Shown piece by piece: positions 36,914-45,892 of a stretch of DNA of 64,000 nucleotides. The stretch's first letter is position 1; each line of letters begins with the position of its first letter. The stretch is from Aquirickettsia sp965229725 (GTDB lineage Bacteria; Pseudomonadota; Alphaproteobacteria; Rickettsiales; Midichloriaceae). The notes below the pieces were generated by a model that saw nothing but the letters and a program-made list of their open reading frames with translations, was not told the origin of the DNA and did not search any database. The stretch lies in contig OZ245923.1 in NCBI GenBank assembly GCA_965229725.1, positions 930,001 through 994,000 of the forward strand. Reading direction: 5' to 3'. A program made the translations under genes and the position numbers.

Positions 36914-37720
36914 TCATATATCCTTTATTGATTTGATAGCTTTAGTCCATTTTGCATTTTTACTGCCATTATCACTATGTAGCTTTTGTACTTTTTGCTC
37001 TGCCCAGTTATGGTTGATATTTTGAATTTGTTTTACATAACTTTTGGTCAAATTTACTATATTAACATCCAACTTATCTTGCATTAATTTACCTAAGGTC
37101 TGTTCCACCCATTTCGCAGAATTTATTAATGCCTTATTTATATCCTCTATATTGTATTTATATCGGCTCTGATAACCAGATATCTCTTTAGCTTCTGCAA
37201 ATAATTGAAAAAATCTAGCAAATAATTCAGAATTTTGTTGGTTAATGCTATATCGCGCTACCTGTTTTATTAATACTTCATTTATAGCATTTTTCACAGT
37301 GATGTTATTGTTATCATTTTGGAAATCACAATGAAGAAATTTAATAAAATGGCTTAAATCTAAATTTAGTTCTTGCTCAACCATGTGTGCAATTTCATGA
37401 ATTATAACATTATACTCTATCTTTTTTATAGTTATTACGTAATGTTTATTCCCTCTAAAATGATTTAATACAGAATCTATAAATGGTGCATTAATTGTTT
37501 TGCAATTACCCTCATCTAAATCAAATTGTTTTTTTTCCTTAATATTAAATGCCAAACTATTTTGTGACGCTTTTGTTGCTACTAAATCAAGTAAATCTTT
37601 AAATATAGCATATTGATAAAGATGCCTAATATGCTGTATAAACCTTCTTTTCATATTTTCATCCTCAGCAATAGTACGCTCCTGAATTATACCAATAACA
37701 TCCAATTTTATTATCCGCAT
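36914..37720 (-). CDS. Putative gluzincin-type zinc metallopeptidase
   Basis: A 268-aa protein of no recognised family. The sequence IIHEIAHMVEQELN (around residue 108) is a classic HExxH zinc-metallopeptidase motif, and a downstream Glu in NSELFARFFQLFAE (about residue 165) is well placed as third ligand. It has no signal peptide or membrane segment. Its ATG overlaps the stop of the AtpI-like gene (TAATG), so translation is coupled. A secreted effector or regulatory protease is possible; function is not established. Confidence 0.6.
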   Translation of the reverse strand: MRIIKLDVIGIIQERTIAEDENMKRRFIQHIRHLYQYAIFKDLLDLVATKASQNSLAFNIKEKKQFDLDEGNCKTINAPFIDSVLNHFRGNKHYVITIKKIEYNVIIHEIAHMVEQELNLDLSHFIKFLHCDFQNDNNNITVKNAINEVLIKQVARYSINQQNSELFARFFQLFAEAKEISGYQSRYKYNIEDINKALINSAKWVEQTLGKLMQDKLDVNIVNLTKSYVKQIQNINHNWAEQKVQKLHSDNGSKNAKWTKAIKSIKDI

Positions 37721-37986
37721 TATTTTCTAGTATACAAATTTCTATAAATATTTAATAGAGAGGCAAAAAATCCAAAAATACTACATAACATAACAAATAT
37801 AGGCAGCGTTTTAAAAAATTTATCAATGAAATACCCAATCGTAGCACCCACTATAATGCCAGCAAATAATTCAGTGATAATCATTACTGGCATATTCAAT
37901 TTTTTATTTTTTATTTTATGACCCCCATTGGCATCAAGTTTTTTTTCTAAATTTAATAATTTTGATCTAATTTCATTCTTTTTCAT
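37720..37986 (-). CDS. AtpI-like small membrane protein
   Basis: 88 aa with a charged N-terminus and two transmembrane helices (MIITELFAGIIVGATIGYFI and LPIFVMLCSIFGFFASLL). The Gly-rich GIIVGATIGYFIDKFF pattern matches AtpI, the F-type ATPase assembly protein that normally precedes atpB. No ATP synthase gene is adjacent: it is wedged between a histidine kinase (no gap, TGA directly followed by ATG) and the metallopeptidase gene (1-nt overlap). Confidence 0.7.
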   Translation of the reverse strand: MKKNEIRSKLLNLEKKLDANGGHKIKNKKLNMPVMIITELFAGIIVGATIGYFIDKFFKTLPIFVMLCSIFGFFASLLNIYRNLYTRK

Positions 37987-39222
37987 TCAGTTATTATTAT
38001 CAGTATATTTAAAAAAACTAATTATAAATTCAGTATATCCACCAAATTTAGAAACACATTCGATCTTACCACCCATTCTTTCCATAGCTTTTTTACAAAA
38101 ATACAATCCAATGCCAAATCTCCCTTTAGAAAAATCTGCATTGAAAATTTTTGGCAATTCATCCTCTTTGATCCCATTGCCATCATCTTTAAAATGCAAT
38201 TTATTTTTTTCAACCCATATATATATATTTGCGTCATTTCCAGCATGAGAAAATGTATTTTTTATGAGGTTAAATATTATGTGCTTAAATAAATGTCGTG
38301 ATCCCTTGAATTTAAAATCATTACTTTTATCCATATGAATTCTTAGTCTTTGTTCATCGCTTAAATAAAATTCTTCAAGTGCTATTTCCACACATTTAAT
38401 CACAGAATGTTTCCTTATATCAGAATACTCTGCATCTACGTTTTTTGATGCAGTGAGTATTATTTCAACACTCCTCATACAAGAATTTATTAATTTTATT
38501 AACTCCTTTACTCTACCCTCTAAATCAGATTTATCATTGCTAGATATCTTTTCTAAAAGCAGCTCTGCTTTTACTTTTACAATAGATATTGGGCTAAAAA
38601 CCTCGTGAGCTATTGCGCTTGCAAAAGCTTTAGAAATTTCTATTTGATTTGATTTTAATGTAATTTTATAAATAACTAGCAACACCAAACTAATGCTAAA
38701 TACACCATTATTAAAAATTACATAGTACTCAATAGACTCAAGCATAACACTCTCGGTATTAAAACCATAAATATTGGATACAAATGAATATAATAAATAC
38801 GCTAGGATCGCAGCAATTGCGGAAAGTATAATAGCAAATCTGTTGCTTGAATAAATGTATAACATACCAAATGATAAAATTAATCTTATAATCCATTGGT
38901 CACCAAAATTACTCAAAAAAAGCGAATACCATGGGAAAAATGCTATGCAAAATAATAAAATAATGATTCTGAGAGCTTTAAGATATTTTGTTCTTTTTAA
39001 AATTAATCTATAAACCAGATAAAACACACTTAATACTATTCCCACTGAATCTATGATAATAATAGAATTAATAAGAAAATCATCCTCTTTTAACTCAAAT
39101 ATTGTTAATGGAATATTAATCAACAATATTACAATGCACAGTATAAGATATAATTTCTCATTTTCTTCAATCCTGATAGATGCACCCTTGAAAGAAGATC
39201 TAATTTTTTTTAAAATCCCCAT
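37987..39222 (-). CDS. Membrane sensor histidine kinase
   Basis: A 411-aa kinase with about six N-terminal transmembrane helices (residues about 22-190) and no large periplasmic domain, reminiscent of CqsS/LqsS-type sensors. The H box is SAIAHEVFSPISIVK, the N box HIIFNLIKNTFSHAG, the G boxes FKDDGNGIKEDELPKIF and KGRFGIGLYFCKKAM. No response regulator is in the window. The signal is unknown. First gene of the gapless trio with the AtpI-like and metallopeptidase genes. Confidence 0.85.
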   Translation of the reverse strand: MGILKKIRSSFKGASIRIEENEKLYLILCIVILLINIPLTIFELKEDDFLINSIIIIDSVGIVLSVFYLVYRLILKRTKYLKALRIIILLFCIAFFPWYSLFLSNFGDQWIIRLILSFGMLYIYSSNRFAIILSAIAAILAYLLYSFVSNIYGFNTESVMLESIEYYVIFNNGVFSISLVLLVIYKITLKSNQIEISKAFASAIAHEVFSPISIVKVKAELLLEKISSNDKSDLEGRVKELIKLINSCMRSVEIILTASKNVDAEYSDIRKHSVIKCVEIALEEFYLSDEQRLRIHMDKSNDFKFKGSRHLFKHIIFNLIKNTFSHAGNDANIYIWVEKNKLHFKDDGNGIKEDELPKIFNADFSKGRFGIGLYFCKKAMERMGGKIECVSKFGGYTEFIISFFKYTDNNN

Positions 39223-39369
39223 TAAAATAAATTATTTTTATAAAATAGCACAGTAGCATACTTATTAAGCTTGTATAATAAAATAAACTATATACTTTAT
39301 TTAAACAATTAATACTTTAGAATATATACTTCATAATAGTGGCGATTTGCTTTTATTTAACTACAAAAT

Positions 39370-40362
39370 ATGGATAAATTAATCATACAACAGCTCATCA
39401 ATAAGTTAGAGCCAGAATTCAATCAATTAGATAATTTTTTACTTAAATGCTCAAAAAGTAAAAAAACAAACCTCTTAAATCAAATTGCTTATCACATCAT
39501 CTCATCTGGTGGAAAAAGAATTAGACCACTACTAACCATTGCTACTTGCAGATTATTTAATCCAAACGAAAAAACTTTGAATGCATGTATCAACCTTGCC
39601 TCTTCAATAGAATTCATCCATACAGCAACATTGCTCCACGATGACGTTGTAGATAGTAGCAATACCAGAAGAAATAACCCTACCGCTAATTATATTTGGG
39701 GAAATAAATCAAGCATTTTAGTTGGTGATTTCTTATTTAGCCAATCTTTCAAGCAAATGATTAAAACCGAAAATTTAAAAGTTTTAGAAATATTAGCCAA
39801 CATTTCTGCAAAAATAGCTGAAGCAGAAGTGTGGCAATTAGAACTTATTGGAAATTTAAATATTACATTTGATGAGTATATAAGCTTAATTACAGCAAAA
39901 ACCGCTAATCTTTTTTCTGCTGCATGTCTTTGTTCTTCAATACTTTCAAATGCCAGTGATGAACAGCAAAATGCACTAAATAATTTTGGATTAAACCTCG
40001 GCATATTATTTCAAATTGACGATGATATTAGAGATTATTTTTGCAAATCAGAGGAATTGGGCAAAGATCCTGGGAGTGATTTTTTTGAAAATAAAATAAC
40101 ATTGCCAATTATTCTTATATTAAGCCTTGCTGGTACAAAAGATTTAAAGGAAATTAAAGATATTTTAACACACGATAACAAGACTAATCAGCATTTCACT
40201 CAATTAATGGAATTTTTTGACAAGTATCAAATAAGGCATGAATGCTATAAAATACTAGGTAATTTTACACAAAAGGGCATTGAAGACTTTGATTACATAC
40301 AGGAATCAGAGTTTAAAAATGATTTTGTTAATTTAATAAATAGTTATGAAAATTTGAAATAA
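39370..40362 (+). CDS. ispB: Polyprenyl (octaprenyl-type) diphosphate synthase
   Basis: A 330-aa trans-prenyltransferase with both Asp-rich motifs: LLHDDVVDSSNTRR and FQIDDDIRDYF, and the GGKRIRPLL segment. It makes the long isoprenoid tail for ubiquinone from IPP. Chain length is not certain from sequence. It diverges from the histidine kinase and converges with gpsA 13 nt away. Confidence 0.9.
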   Translation: MDKLIIQQLINKLEPEFNQLDNFLLKCSKSKKTNLLNQIAYHIISSGGKRIRPLLTIATCRLFNPNEKTLNACINLASSIEFIHTATLLHDDVVDSSNTRRNNPTANYIWGNKSSILVGDFLFSQSFKQMIKTENLKVLEILANISAKIAEAEVWQLELIGNLNITFDEYISLITAKTANLFSAACLCSSILSNASDEQQNALNNFGLNLGILFQIDDDIRDYFCKSEELGKDPGSDFFENKITLPIILILSLAGTKDLKEIKDILTHDNKTNQHFTQLMEFFDKYQIRHECYKILGNFTQKGIEDFDYIQESEFKNDFVNLINSYENLK

Positions 40363-40375
40363 AATTACTCATATA

Positions 40376-41338
40376 TTAAATCACCTTTACAATTTCATTT
40401 ATATCCCTTTCAGAATACAACACCTCATATACATATTGACATATTGGCATTGCAATGCCCAATGATTTTGAAATATTATATATTGATTTTGCTGTATAAT
40501 AACCCTCTACAACAATCTCATTTAAATTTAATTTCTGTTTATTTGCCACAAGATTAAATCCAAAATTTGTATTTCTTGACGTCAAACTATAGGAAGTCAA
40601 CAACAAGTCACCCAAACCAGCCAACGAGTAAATTGTTGACTTACTTCCTCCTAATGATTTAACTAATCTCTCTAGTTCATTAAGAGAAAATACAAATAAA
40701 GCAGAAACAAAATTTTCTCCTAGATCAAGTCCTTTAGCTATCCCTAGTGCGATTGCTATAACATTTTTTACTGCACCGCATATTTCAACCCCAACCACAT
40801 CTGTTGAAATTTCTGTCTTAAAGTTGGGTGTATTAAACATTGCTTGCAAATTTTGCAATAAATTTTTATTTTTCGAAGCAATTAATGTTTTGGCAAATTT
40901 TTGATAGGCTATTTCCTTAGCGAAATTAGGGCCAGAAAGTACAGCAATATTTGCATCTGGAAAAAATTCTTCACATATTTGTGATGGAAACCTCAAATTT
41001 TTATTTTCAATGCCTTTGGAGCAAATTACAAAATTTTCTAATTTAGTTACTGTGTTAATATTTTTAAAAAACTGTTCTAAAGATTTAACAGGAATTGCAA
41101 TAATACCAGTATTTATATTTTTAATGCTTTCTAAATGATCAACAGCTATAATATTTTTTGGTAAACTGATATTACCTAATTTTGCATAACTGGTATGCTT
41201 TTGATTAATTTCTTTGACGAGCTCAGAGTCTCTTAGATATATAAACACTTGTTCAACATTTTGAGAAATAGTTTTTGCCAAAGCTGTTCCCCATGCTCCT
41301 CCGCCAAATACAACAATGTTTTCTAAATTTTTATTCAT
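40376..41338 (-). CDS. gpsA: GpsA, NAD(P)-dependent glycerol-3-phosphate dehydrogenase
   Basis: A 320-aa enzyme that makes sn-glycerol-3-phosphate for phospholipids. N-terminal dinucleotide motif VVFGGGAWGTALAKTI, SGPNFAKEIA, catalytic-lysine region GAVKNVIAIALGIAKGL and SLAGLGDLLLTSYS are all present. It overlaps recJ by 8 nt and is translated after it. Confidence 0.95.
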   Translation of the reverse strand: MNKNLENIVVFGGGAWGTALAKTISQNVEQVFIYLRDSELVKEINQKHTSYAKLGNISLPKNIIAVDHLESIKNINTGIIAIPVKSLEQFFKNINTVTKLENFVICSKGIENKNLRFPSQICEEFFPDANIAVLSGPNFAKEIAYQKFAKTLIASKNKNLLQNLQAMFNTPNFKTEISTDVVGVEICGAVKNVIAIALGIAKGLDLGENFVSALFVFSLNELERLVKSLGGSKSTIYSLAGLGDLLLTSYSLTSRNTNFGFNLVANKQKLNLNEIVVEGYYTAKSIYNISKSLGIAMPICQYVYEVLYSERDINEIVKVI

Positions 41339-43133
41339 CGAAAGAAAAATCCTCTATTACAATATCTACTTTATCTTCATTAAAGAAATTAGGTTGTAAA
41401 TACCCAACTAAATTAATTTTTTTACCTGTGCTCTTGAGCAAACCTCTACCATATTTACTGTCAATGGCATTAAACAATACGCACCTGGTACTTTTTGACG
41501 AACTATCATGCACACCATCTTTGATAATAAGAGTTATATGATTAACAGCCATGGTCCAAACTTTACATATTATCGCATCAGAAATCATAAATCTTGGCTT
41601 TTCATTTCCTTGACCAAATGGCTCTGCTATTTTCAAATCATTAAATAAATCACTATTTACACTACCTACAGAAATTAAAGCATCGATCTTTAAAACTTTA
41701 GCTTGTTTATAAATTTTTTCATGATTATCTTTTTTTAATACTCTGGATAATAAAAATTCGCGGAATTTCTCAATTTTCTCCTCTTCAATACTAAATCCTC
41801 CTGCCATTGCATGCCCACCACCTTCGATTAAAATTCCTTCTTCCTTTGCTATCGTAATATTTTTACCTATATCAATTCCTTTAATAGACCTTGCTGAACC
41901 TTTCCCAATTCCATCATTTAATGATATAATTATCGCTGGTTTTTGGTACTTTTCTTTTATTTTACTGGCTAAAATTCCTAAAACACCATAATGCCAATCC
42001 TCACCATATACCAATATAACGCTATTTTCTTCCAAATTATTTTGCTTTATATTATCTAGCGCCTCTTCTAAAATTATACTCTCAATACTTTTTCTTTGTT
42101 GATTATATTTTTCTAAGCTCACTGCAGAATCATAGGCTTCTTGATAAGAATCAGTTGATAATAAAACAGCGCCTAAATAGCCTTTGCCAACTCTCCCACC
42201 AGCATTGATTCTCGGTCCATATATATATCCTAAATGATAAGATTCAGACTTTTTATTTATATTGGCACAATCAGCCAACACCTTTAATCCTAAATTTTTT
42301 TTCTTATTTATTAATCTTAAACCGTGCTGTACAAAGGCTCTATTAATATCTATTAGTGGCATAACATCACACACTGTTCCAAGAGCAACAAGATCTAGAT
42401 ACTCCATTATATCAGGCTCTATTATATTTTCCTCTTGAAAATACCCCTTTTGCCTCAGCACACTCCTAATTGCAGTTATAACAAAAAAAACAACACCCAC
42501 AGCTGCAATATTTTTGAATGGGAAATTCTCATCTAGCCTATTAGGATTAACAACTGCATGCGCTTCTGGCAATTTGTCTTGAGCTAAATGGTGATCAACA
42601 ACAATAACATCCACCCCTCTATCCTGAGCATATTTAATTGGCTCAAATGCTACAGTACCACAATCAACCGTAATGATTAAATCATTCCCCTCATCAATAA
42701 GCTGTTTAAATGCTTCTTGATTTGGTCCGTATCCTTCTTTAAATCGACATGGTATATATACAGTCGCACCAAGACCAAGGACAGCAAAAAATCTTTTAAG
42801 CACAGCAGAAGAAGTTGCACCATCAACATCATAATCTGCATAAACCACTATTTTCCTTTTTTCTTGTATTGCTTTAGCAATTCTATTAGCCGCTTTATCC
42901 ATATCTTTTAATAAAAAAGGATCTGGCATTAAATTTTTAATTTTAGGATGTAAAAAATTTTGTACAGACTCAATATCATTAATATTCCTATTTAGTAATA
43001 TCCTAGCGACAACATCACTTATGCCAAATTTTTGTATAAACAATAGAACATCTTTTTCATTTTGCTCCTGTAACTTCCAATGCATATTTTTATATGAATT
43101 TTTCATATTATAATTTCTTTTATCACTATCCAT
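41331..43133 (-). CDS. recJ: RecJ, single-stranded-DNA-specific 5'-3' exonuclease
   Basis: A 600-aa DHH-superfamily nuclease. Motifs: VVYADYDVDGATSSAVLKRF (metal-binding DYDVDG), LIITVDCGT, DVIVVDHHLAQDKLPEA (the DHH) and the DHHA1 GGGHAMAGGFSI loop. RecJ works in recombination and mismatch or gap repair. The start may be the first ATG at 43133 or Met10/Met17, since the conserved region begins near residue 18. Confidence 0.94.
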   Translation of the reverse strand: MDSDKRNYNMKNSYKNMHWKLQEQNEKDVLLFIQKFGISDVVARILLNRNINDIESVQNFLHPKIKNLMPDPFLLKDMDKAANRIAKAIQEKRKIVVYADYDVDGATSSAVLKRFFAVLGLGATVYIPCRFKEGYGPNQEAFKQLIDEGNDLIITVDCGTVAFEPIKYAQDRGVDVIVVDHHLAQDKLPEAHAVVNPNRLDENFPFKNIAAVGVVFFVITAIRSVLRQKGYFQEENIIEPDIMEYLDLVALGTVCDVMPLIDINRAFVQHGLRLINKKKNLGLKVLADCANINKKSESYHLGYIYGPRINAGGRVGKGYLGAVLLSTDSYQEAYDSAVSLEKYNQQRKSIESIILEEALDNIKQNNLEENSVILVYGEDWHYGVLGILASKIKEKYQKPAIIISLNDGIGKGSARSIKGIDIGKNITIAKEEGILIEGGGHAMAGGFSIEEEKIEKFREFLLSRVLKKDNHEKIYKQAKVLKIDALISVGSVNSDLFNDLKIAEPFGQGNEKPRFMISDAIICKVWTMAVNHITLIIKDGVHDSSSKSTRCVLFNAIDSKYGRGLLKSTGKKINLVGYLQPNFFNEDKVDIVIEDFSFDE

Positions 43134-43216
43134 ATATTTTATGCATTTACAAAGTACTAATTTTCAATAAAAATAGCACATAAAAATATTTAACCAATAA
43201 AAAGAAAAGGGTATTG

Positions 43217-43954
43217 TTGAAATATAAAATCATCATTGAGTACGAAGGTACGAATTACCATGGTTGGCAAAATCAAAAAGATTTAAAAACTATTCAAGGG
43301 GAAATCGAAAATGCAATTTTTAAATTGACTAAGGAAAATATTAATGTCTATGGAGCCAGCAGAACTGATGCTGGAGTTCATGCATATGGTCAAGTTGCTC
43401 ACTTCCAACTAGAAAAATATTATAAAATCTATGAAATACAAAATGCCATAAACTATTACCTTAGATCAGAAAAAATTTCTATTATCAACATTGAAAAAGT
43501 TGATCTAGATTTTCATTCAAGGTTTGCAAATAAAACTAAACAATATGTGTATAAAATTATAAACAGAAGATCTCCCCTGACTTTGCATAAATACCGTGCT
43601 TGGCACATTATGACTCCACTTGATATTACTAATATGACAGAAGCATCAAAATACTTAATTGGGACTTTTGATTTTACTAGCTTCAGAGCAGCAGGATGCC
43701 AATCTAATTCGCCTATAAAGACGATAAATTCAATAAAATTTGAGAAGAATAATGACACCATCTCCATAGCATTTGATGCAAAATCTTTCCTATATAATCA
43801 AATAAGAATTATGGTGGGAACTCTAAAAGATTTTGGGACAAAAGAAATTTGCCCTTCTAGGATGTCAAAAATTATTGATGCAAAAGATCGCAGATTTGCC
43901 GGTGAAACCGCACCTAGCTGTGGCTTGTATTTAAATGAAATATTTTATTATTAG
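43217..43954 (+). CDS. truA: TruA, tRNA pseudouridine(38-40) synthase
   Basis: A 245-aa pseudouridine synthase. The start KYKIIIEYEGTNYHGWQ is typical and the catalytic Asp is in GASRTDAGVHAYGQVAHF; FRAAGCQ and FLYNQIRIMVGTL are family motifs. Two adjacent TTG codons (43214 and 43217) can start it; AAAGGG at 43206-43211 is better spaced for 43217. Confidence 0.94.
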   Translation: MKYKIIIEYEGTNYHGWQNQKDLKTIQGEIENAIFKLTKENINVYGASRTDAGVHAYGQVAHFQLEKYYKIYEIQNAINYYLRSEKISIINIEKVDLDFHSRFANKTKQYVYKIINRRSPLTLHKYRAWHIMTPLDITNMTEASKYLIGTFDFTSFRAAGCQSNSPIKTINSIKFEKNNDTISIAFDAKSFLYNQIRIMVGTLKDFGTKEICPSRMSKIIDAKDRRFAGETAPSCGLYLNEIFYY

Positions 43955-44108
43955 AATTTGGCACCGTCAAGTTAGTGATAGCACATGCATAAAGTATACT
44001 CTTACTCCAGGTGGATAGAGCCTGGTTACCATCTAAGACGCTTCTTCCCAGATAAATTTAACTTTTGATCAAAAACTTAACGACGCACTTAGATTTCCAA
44101 TTTAAAAA
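43955..44108. other. Non-coding gap with a possible mobile-element relic
   Basis: No intact gene. It begins TTTGGCACCGTCAAGTTAGT just after truA. Minus-strand frames give short protein-like pieces broken by stops (KFIWEEAS, then MVTRLYPPGVRVYFMHVLSL). A hairpin CCAGG/CCTGG lies near 44011-44029. A decayed insertion-sequence end is possible but unproven. Confidence 0.25.
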
Positions 44109-44549
44109 TTATAAATCAAGATGTTCATAATCTTCCGTTATTGTATCAAGTTTATTAGATAATATATTCAGGTATATTTCATCAATTAACTTAAAATCTC
44201 CAAATTTTCTATCATTCATCATTGCTTTAAAATCATTAGATAATTCCTTTAGTTTATCTTGATATTGCCCTAATATTATTGAAGCTTCAAAATGTTCTGA
44301 TTCAATATAAGATTCATTAAAATCTTTAATTTTATAGCCTTCAACTGAAACTCCCTTTATGTATTCTCCTGAAGCATACTCAATATTGCCAGTTAATTTG
44401 CAATTATCTAAATTCACCTTATCTTGAGAGGGTAGTTTAATTAATTTTGCTGTTATTTCAGAATCTTTACACTCAAATTGTTCACATGCAGCAAAGTCGG
44501 CAATTTTTCCGATATTCATAACACTTCCATTAAAGTAACATAATGCCAT
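44109..44549 (-). CDS. Unknown 146-aa protein with a regulated-looking promoter
   Basis: I do not recognise this protein. It has no signal peptide or transmembrane helix. The first 100 residues alternate short beta-like stretches (ITAKLIKLP, LDNCKLTGNIEYASGEYIKGVSVEGYKIKDF) and the last 45 are helical and acidic. ATG at 44549 is preceded by a good ribosome binding site (GAGGT). Upstream lies the same 16-mer/TATAAT promoter as the helicase/J/ankyrin gene, so an accessory or effector role is plausible. Confidence 0.65.
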   Translation of the reverse strand: MALCYFNGSVMNIGKIADFAACEQFECKDSEITAKLIKLPSQDKVNLDNCKLTGNIEYASGEYIKGVSVEGYKIKDFNESYIESEHFEASIILGQYQDKLKELSNDFKAMMNDRKFGDFKLIDEIYLNILSNKLDTITEDYEHLDL

Positions 44550-44551
44550 AA

Positions 44552-44587
44552 AATGACCTCCATATTTATTTTGTTTATAAGGTCATT
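44552..44587 (-). promoter_or_regulatory. Inverted repeat covering the ribosome binding site of the 146-aa gene
   Basis: AATGACCT (44552-44559) and AGGTCATT (44580-44587) are perfect 8-bp inverted repeats 20 nt apart. On the minus strand the downstream arm contains the AGGT of the ribosome binding site and the upstream arm overlaps the end of TATAAT. It could be an operator or, if both arms are transcribed, a hairpin hiding the binding site. Confidence 0.5.
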
Positions 44588-44615
44588 ATATCACTGAAGT
44601 GTTACAATTAGGTTA
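44585..44615 (-). promoter_or_regulatory. Putative regulated promoter of the 146-aa gene
   Basis: On the minus strand TAACCTAATTGTAACA (44615-44600), nine bases, then TATAAT (44590-44585), 35 nt before the ATG. It matches 26814-26844 exactly in the 16-mer, in spacing and in the -10 hexamer. The intervening nine bases differ, so the match is not a simple recent duplication of the whole region. Confidence 0.6.
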
Positions 44616-44656
44616 GGGCTATGTTAAATTTACGTTAAATTTGCAACTTTAATATA

Positions 44657-44688
44657 TTAGGATGAGAAATCAATCTCTCTCATCCTAA
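44657..44688. terminator. Hairpin between the GH64-like and 146-aa genes
   Basis: Perfect 11-bp stem TTAGGATGAGA (44657-44667) and TCTCATCCTAA (44678-44688) with a 10-nt loop, 28 nt after the GH64-like stop on the minus strand. The following minus-strand bases (TATATTAAAG) are not a clean T tract, so termination efficiency is uncertain. Confidence 0.5.
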
Positions 44689-44715
44689 TTAAAAATATTA
44701 TTCCTCTACTAAAAT

Positions 44716-45862
44716 TTATAGCTCATCATGCTGTGGTGCATCTTGAGTTAATTCCTCAGGAGTTACATCCTTTGGAGGTCCGGGGAAATTAATTGTGACA
44801 GAAGAAGGATTCACTTTATTTACATCAATAACTATTCCTTCAGCTATAGGATTATAGGGTACAACCATTGGATATTTAATGTAAATACTTTCCTCTATTC
44901 CATTAAACGTAACCACAAAAGGACTTGTGACATCTTTTAATATTGTTGGTGCTCCAGGTTTAATTGATTGCTCACCATATTTTAGCTCATAAAAAGCATT
45001 AAGTTGATTTTGCCCTAAATTAACCGTGAGCATATATTTAGTGTCATCTGTATAAGGATCTGGTATTGTGGTACCTGTCATATCTCCTATTGTGACTGAA
45101 ACTTTACCAATATTATCCGCATCAGGAGAGTATAGTGTACCATCTTGCCCAAGTGCATCGTCATATGCAAATGTGTAGATCGGTTGACCTTTAAAATTAT
45201 GGACTTCTTTTGAGTATAGATCAAACCAAGGTCCTCCCTTATTATCTAGATGAGCATTGTTCGTATAAAAATCATCGTGTTTAGATTTAAAATAATCTTT
45301 ATTTAAAGTGATGTCATTATCGGCTGGTAAAAGACCAGCATCAAATGCTGCAGTTAAAGCTCTTACTATGATTGCTCCTACTGTATGATTAGGGAAGCGA
45401 TATTTGCAAAGGAATTGAGAAGAAATCAACAGCAGTTGGGTTAATCCATAAACCTTTATCATTAAATGTAAATTCAAATTTATCATAAATAGTATAGTGG
45501 TTTGAATCCCTTGTTTTAAATCCATCTGGATCAATAATTGCTATATTTTCGGGCTTTGATGAGTCAATATACAATTTCAAAGGATATTTCATGGACACAT
45601 ATATTCTACCTGAATGCATTTGAGTCAGATTGAATTCAGGATTTCCATCAGAGTTTTTTGGCAAATTTGATAATTTATAGGAATAACTTGCAGAATCTGT
45701 TTGCGCTGTAACAGCTTCACAAACCCCAACTCCATTTTCAATTTTAACTAAGCACTGCTTATCATCAGCATTAGTTGCCTTTGCTACAATATAAGTGCTG
45801 TCATTGTCAGTAATTCGTGCATTATTAATAAACTCAATAGGAAATTTAGGCATATTAGTCAT
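44716..45862 (-). pseudogene. GH64-like (beta-1,3-glucanase/thaumatin-like fold) gene with one frameshift
   Basis: The first part (ATG at 45862 after a good GAGGG site) reads FPIEFINN...SGRIYVSMKYPLKLYID...FEFTFNDKGLWINPTAVDFFSIPLQISLP, then stops. One base (T in CCCTAAT, near 45391) out of frame, the protein continues HTVGAIIVRALTAAFDAGLLP...QPIYTFAYDDALGQDGTLYSP to 44716. The EFT-NDxGLWxNxTxVDxFSxP and YTFAYDD patterns are those of glycoside hydrolase family 64. No signal peptide. GH64 enzymes cleave beta-1,3-glucan; activity here is unproven. Total about 382 codons. Confidence 0.62.
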
Positions 45863-45892
45863 TTTTACCCTCAAGCACTGTTAATTATATCT

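Noticed and set aside
45389..45534. Two separate overlapping genes in the GH64-like region
   Set aside because: Each half matches a different part of one GH64-like domain in the right order, so a frameshifted single gene is more likely than two genes.
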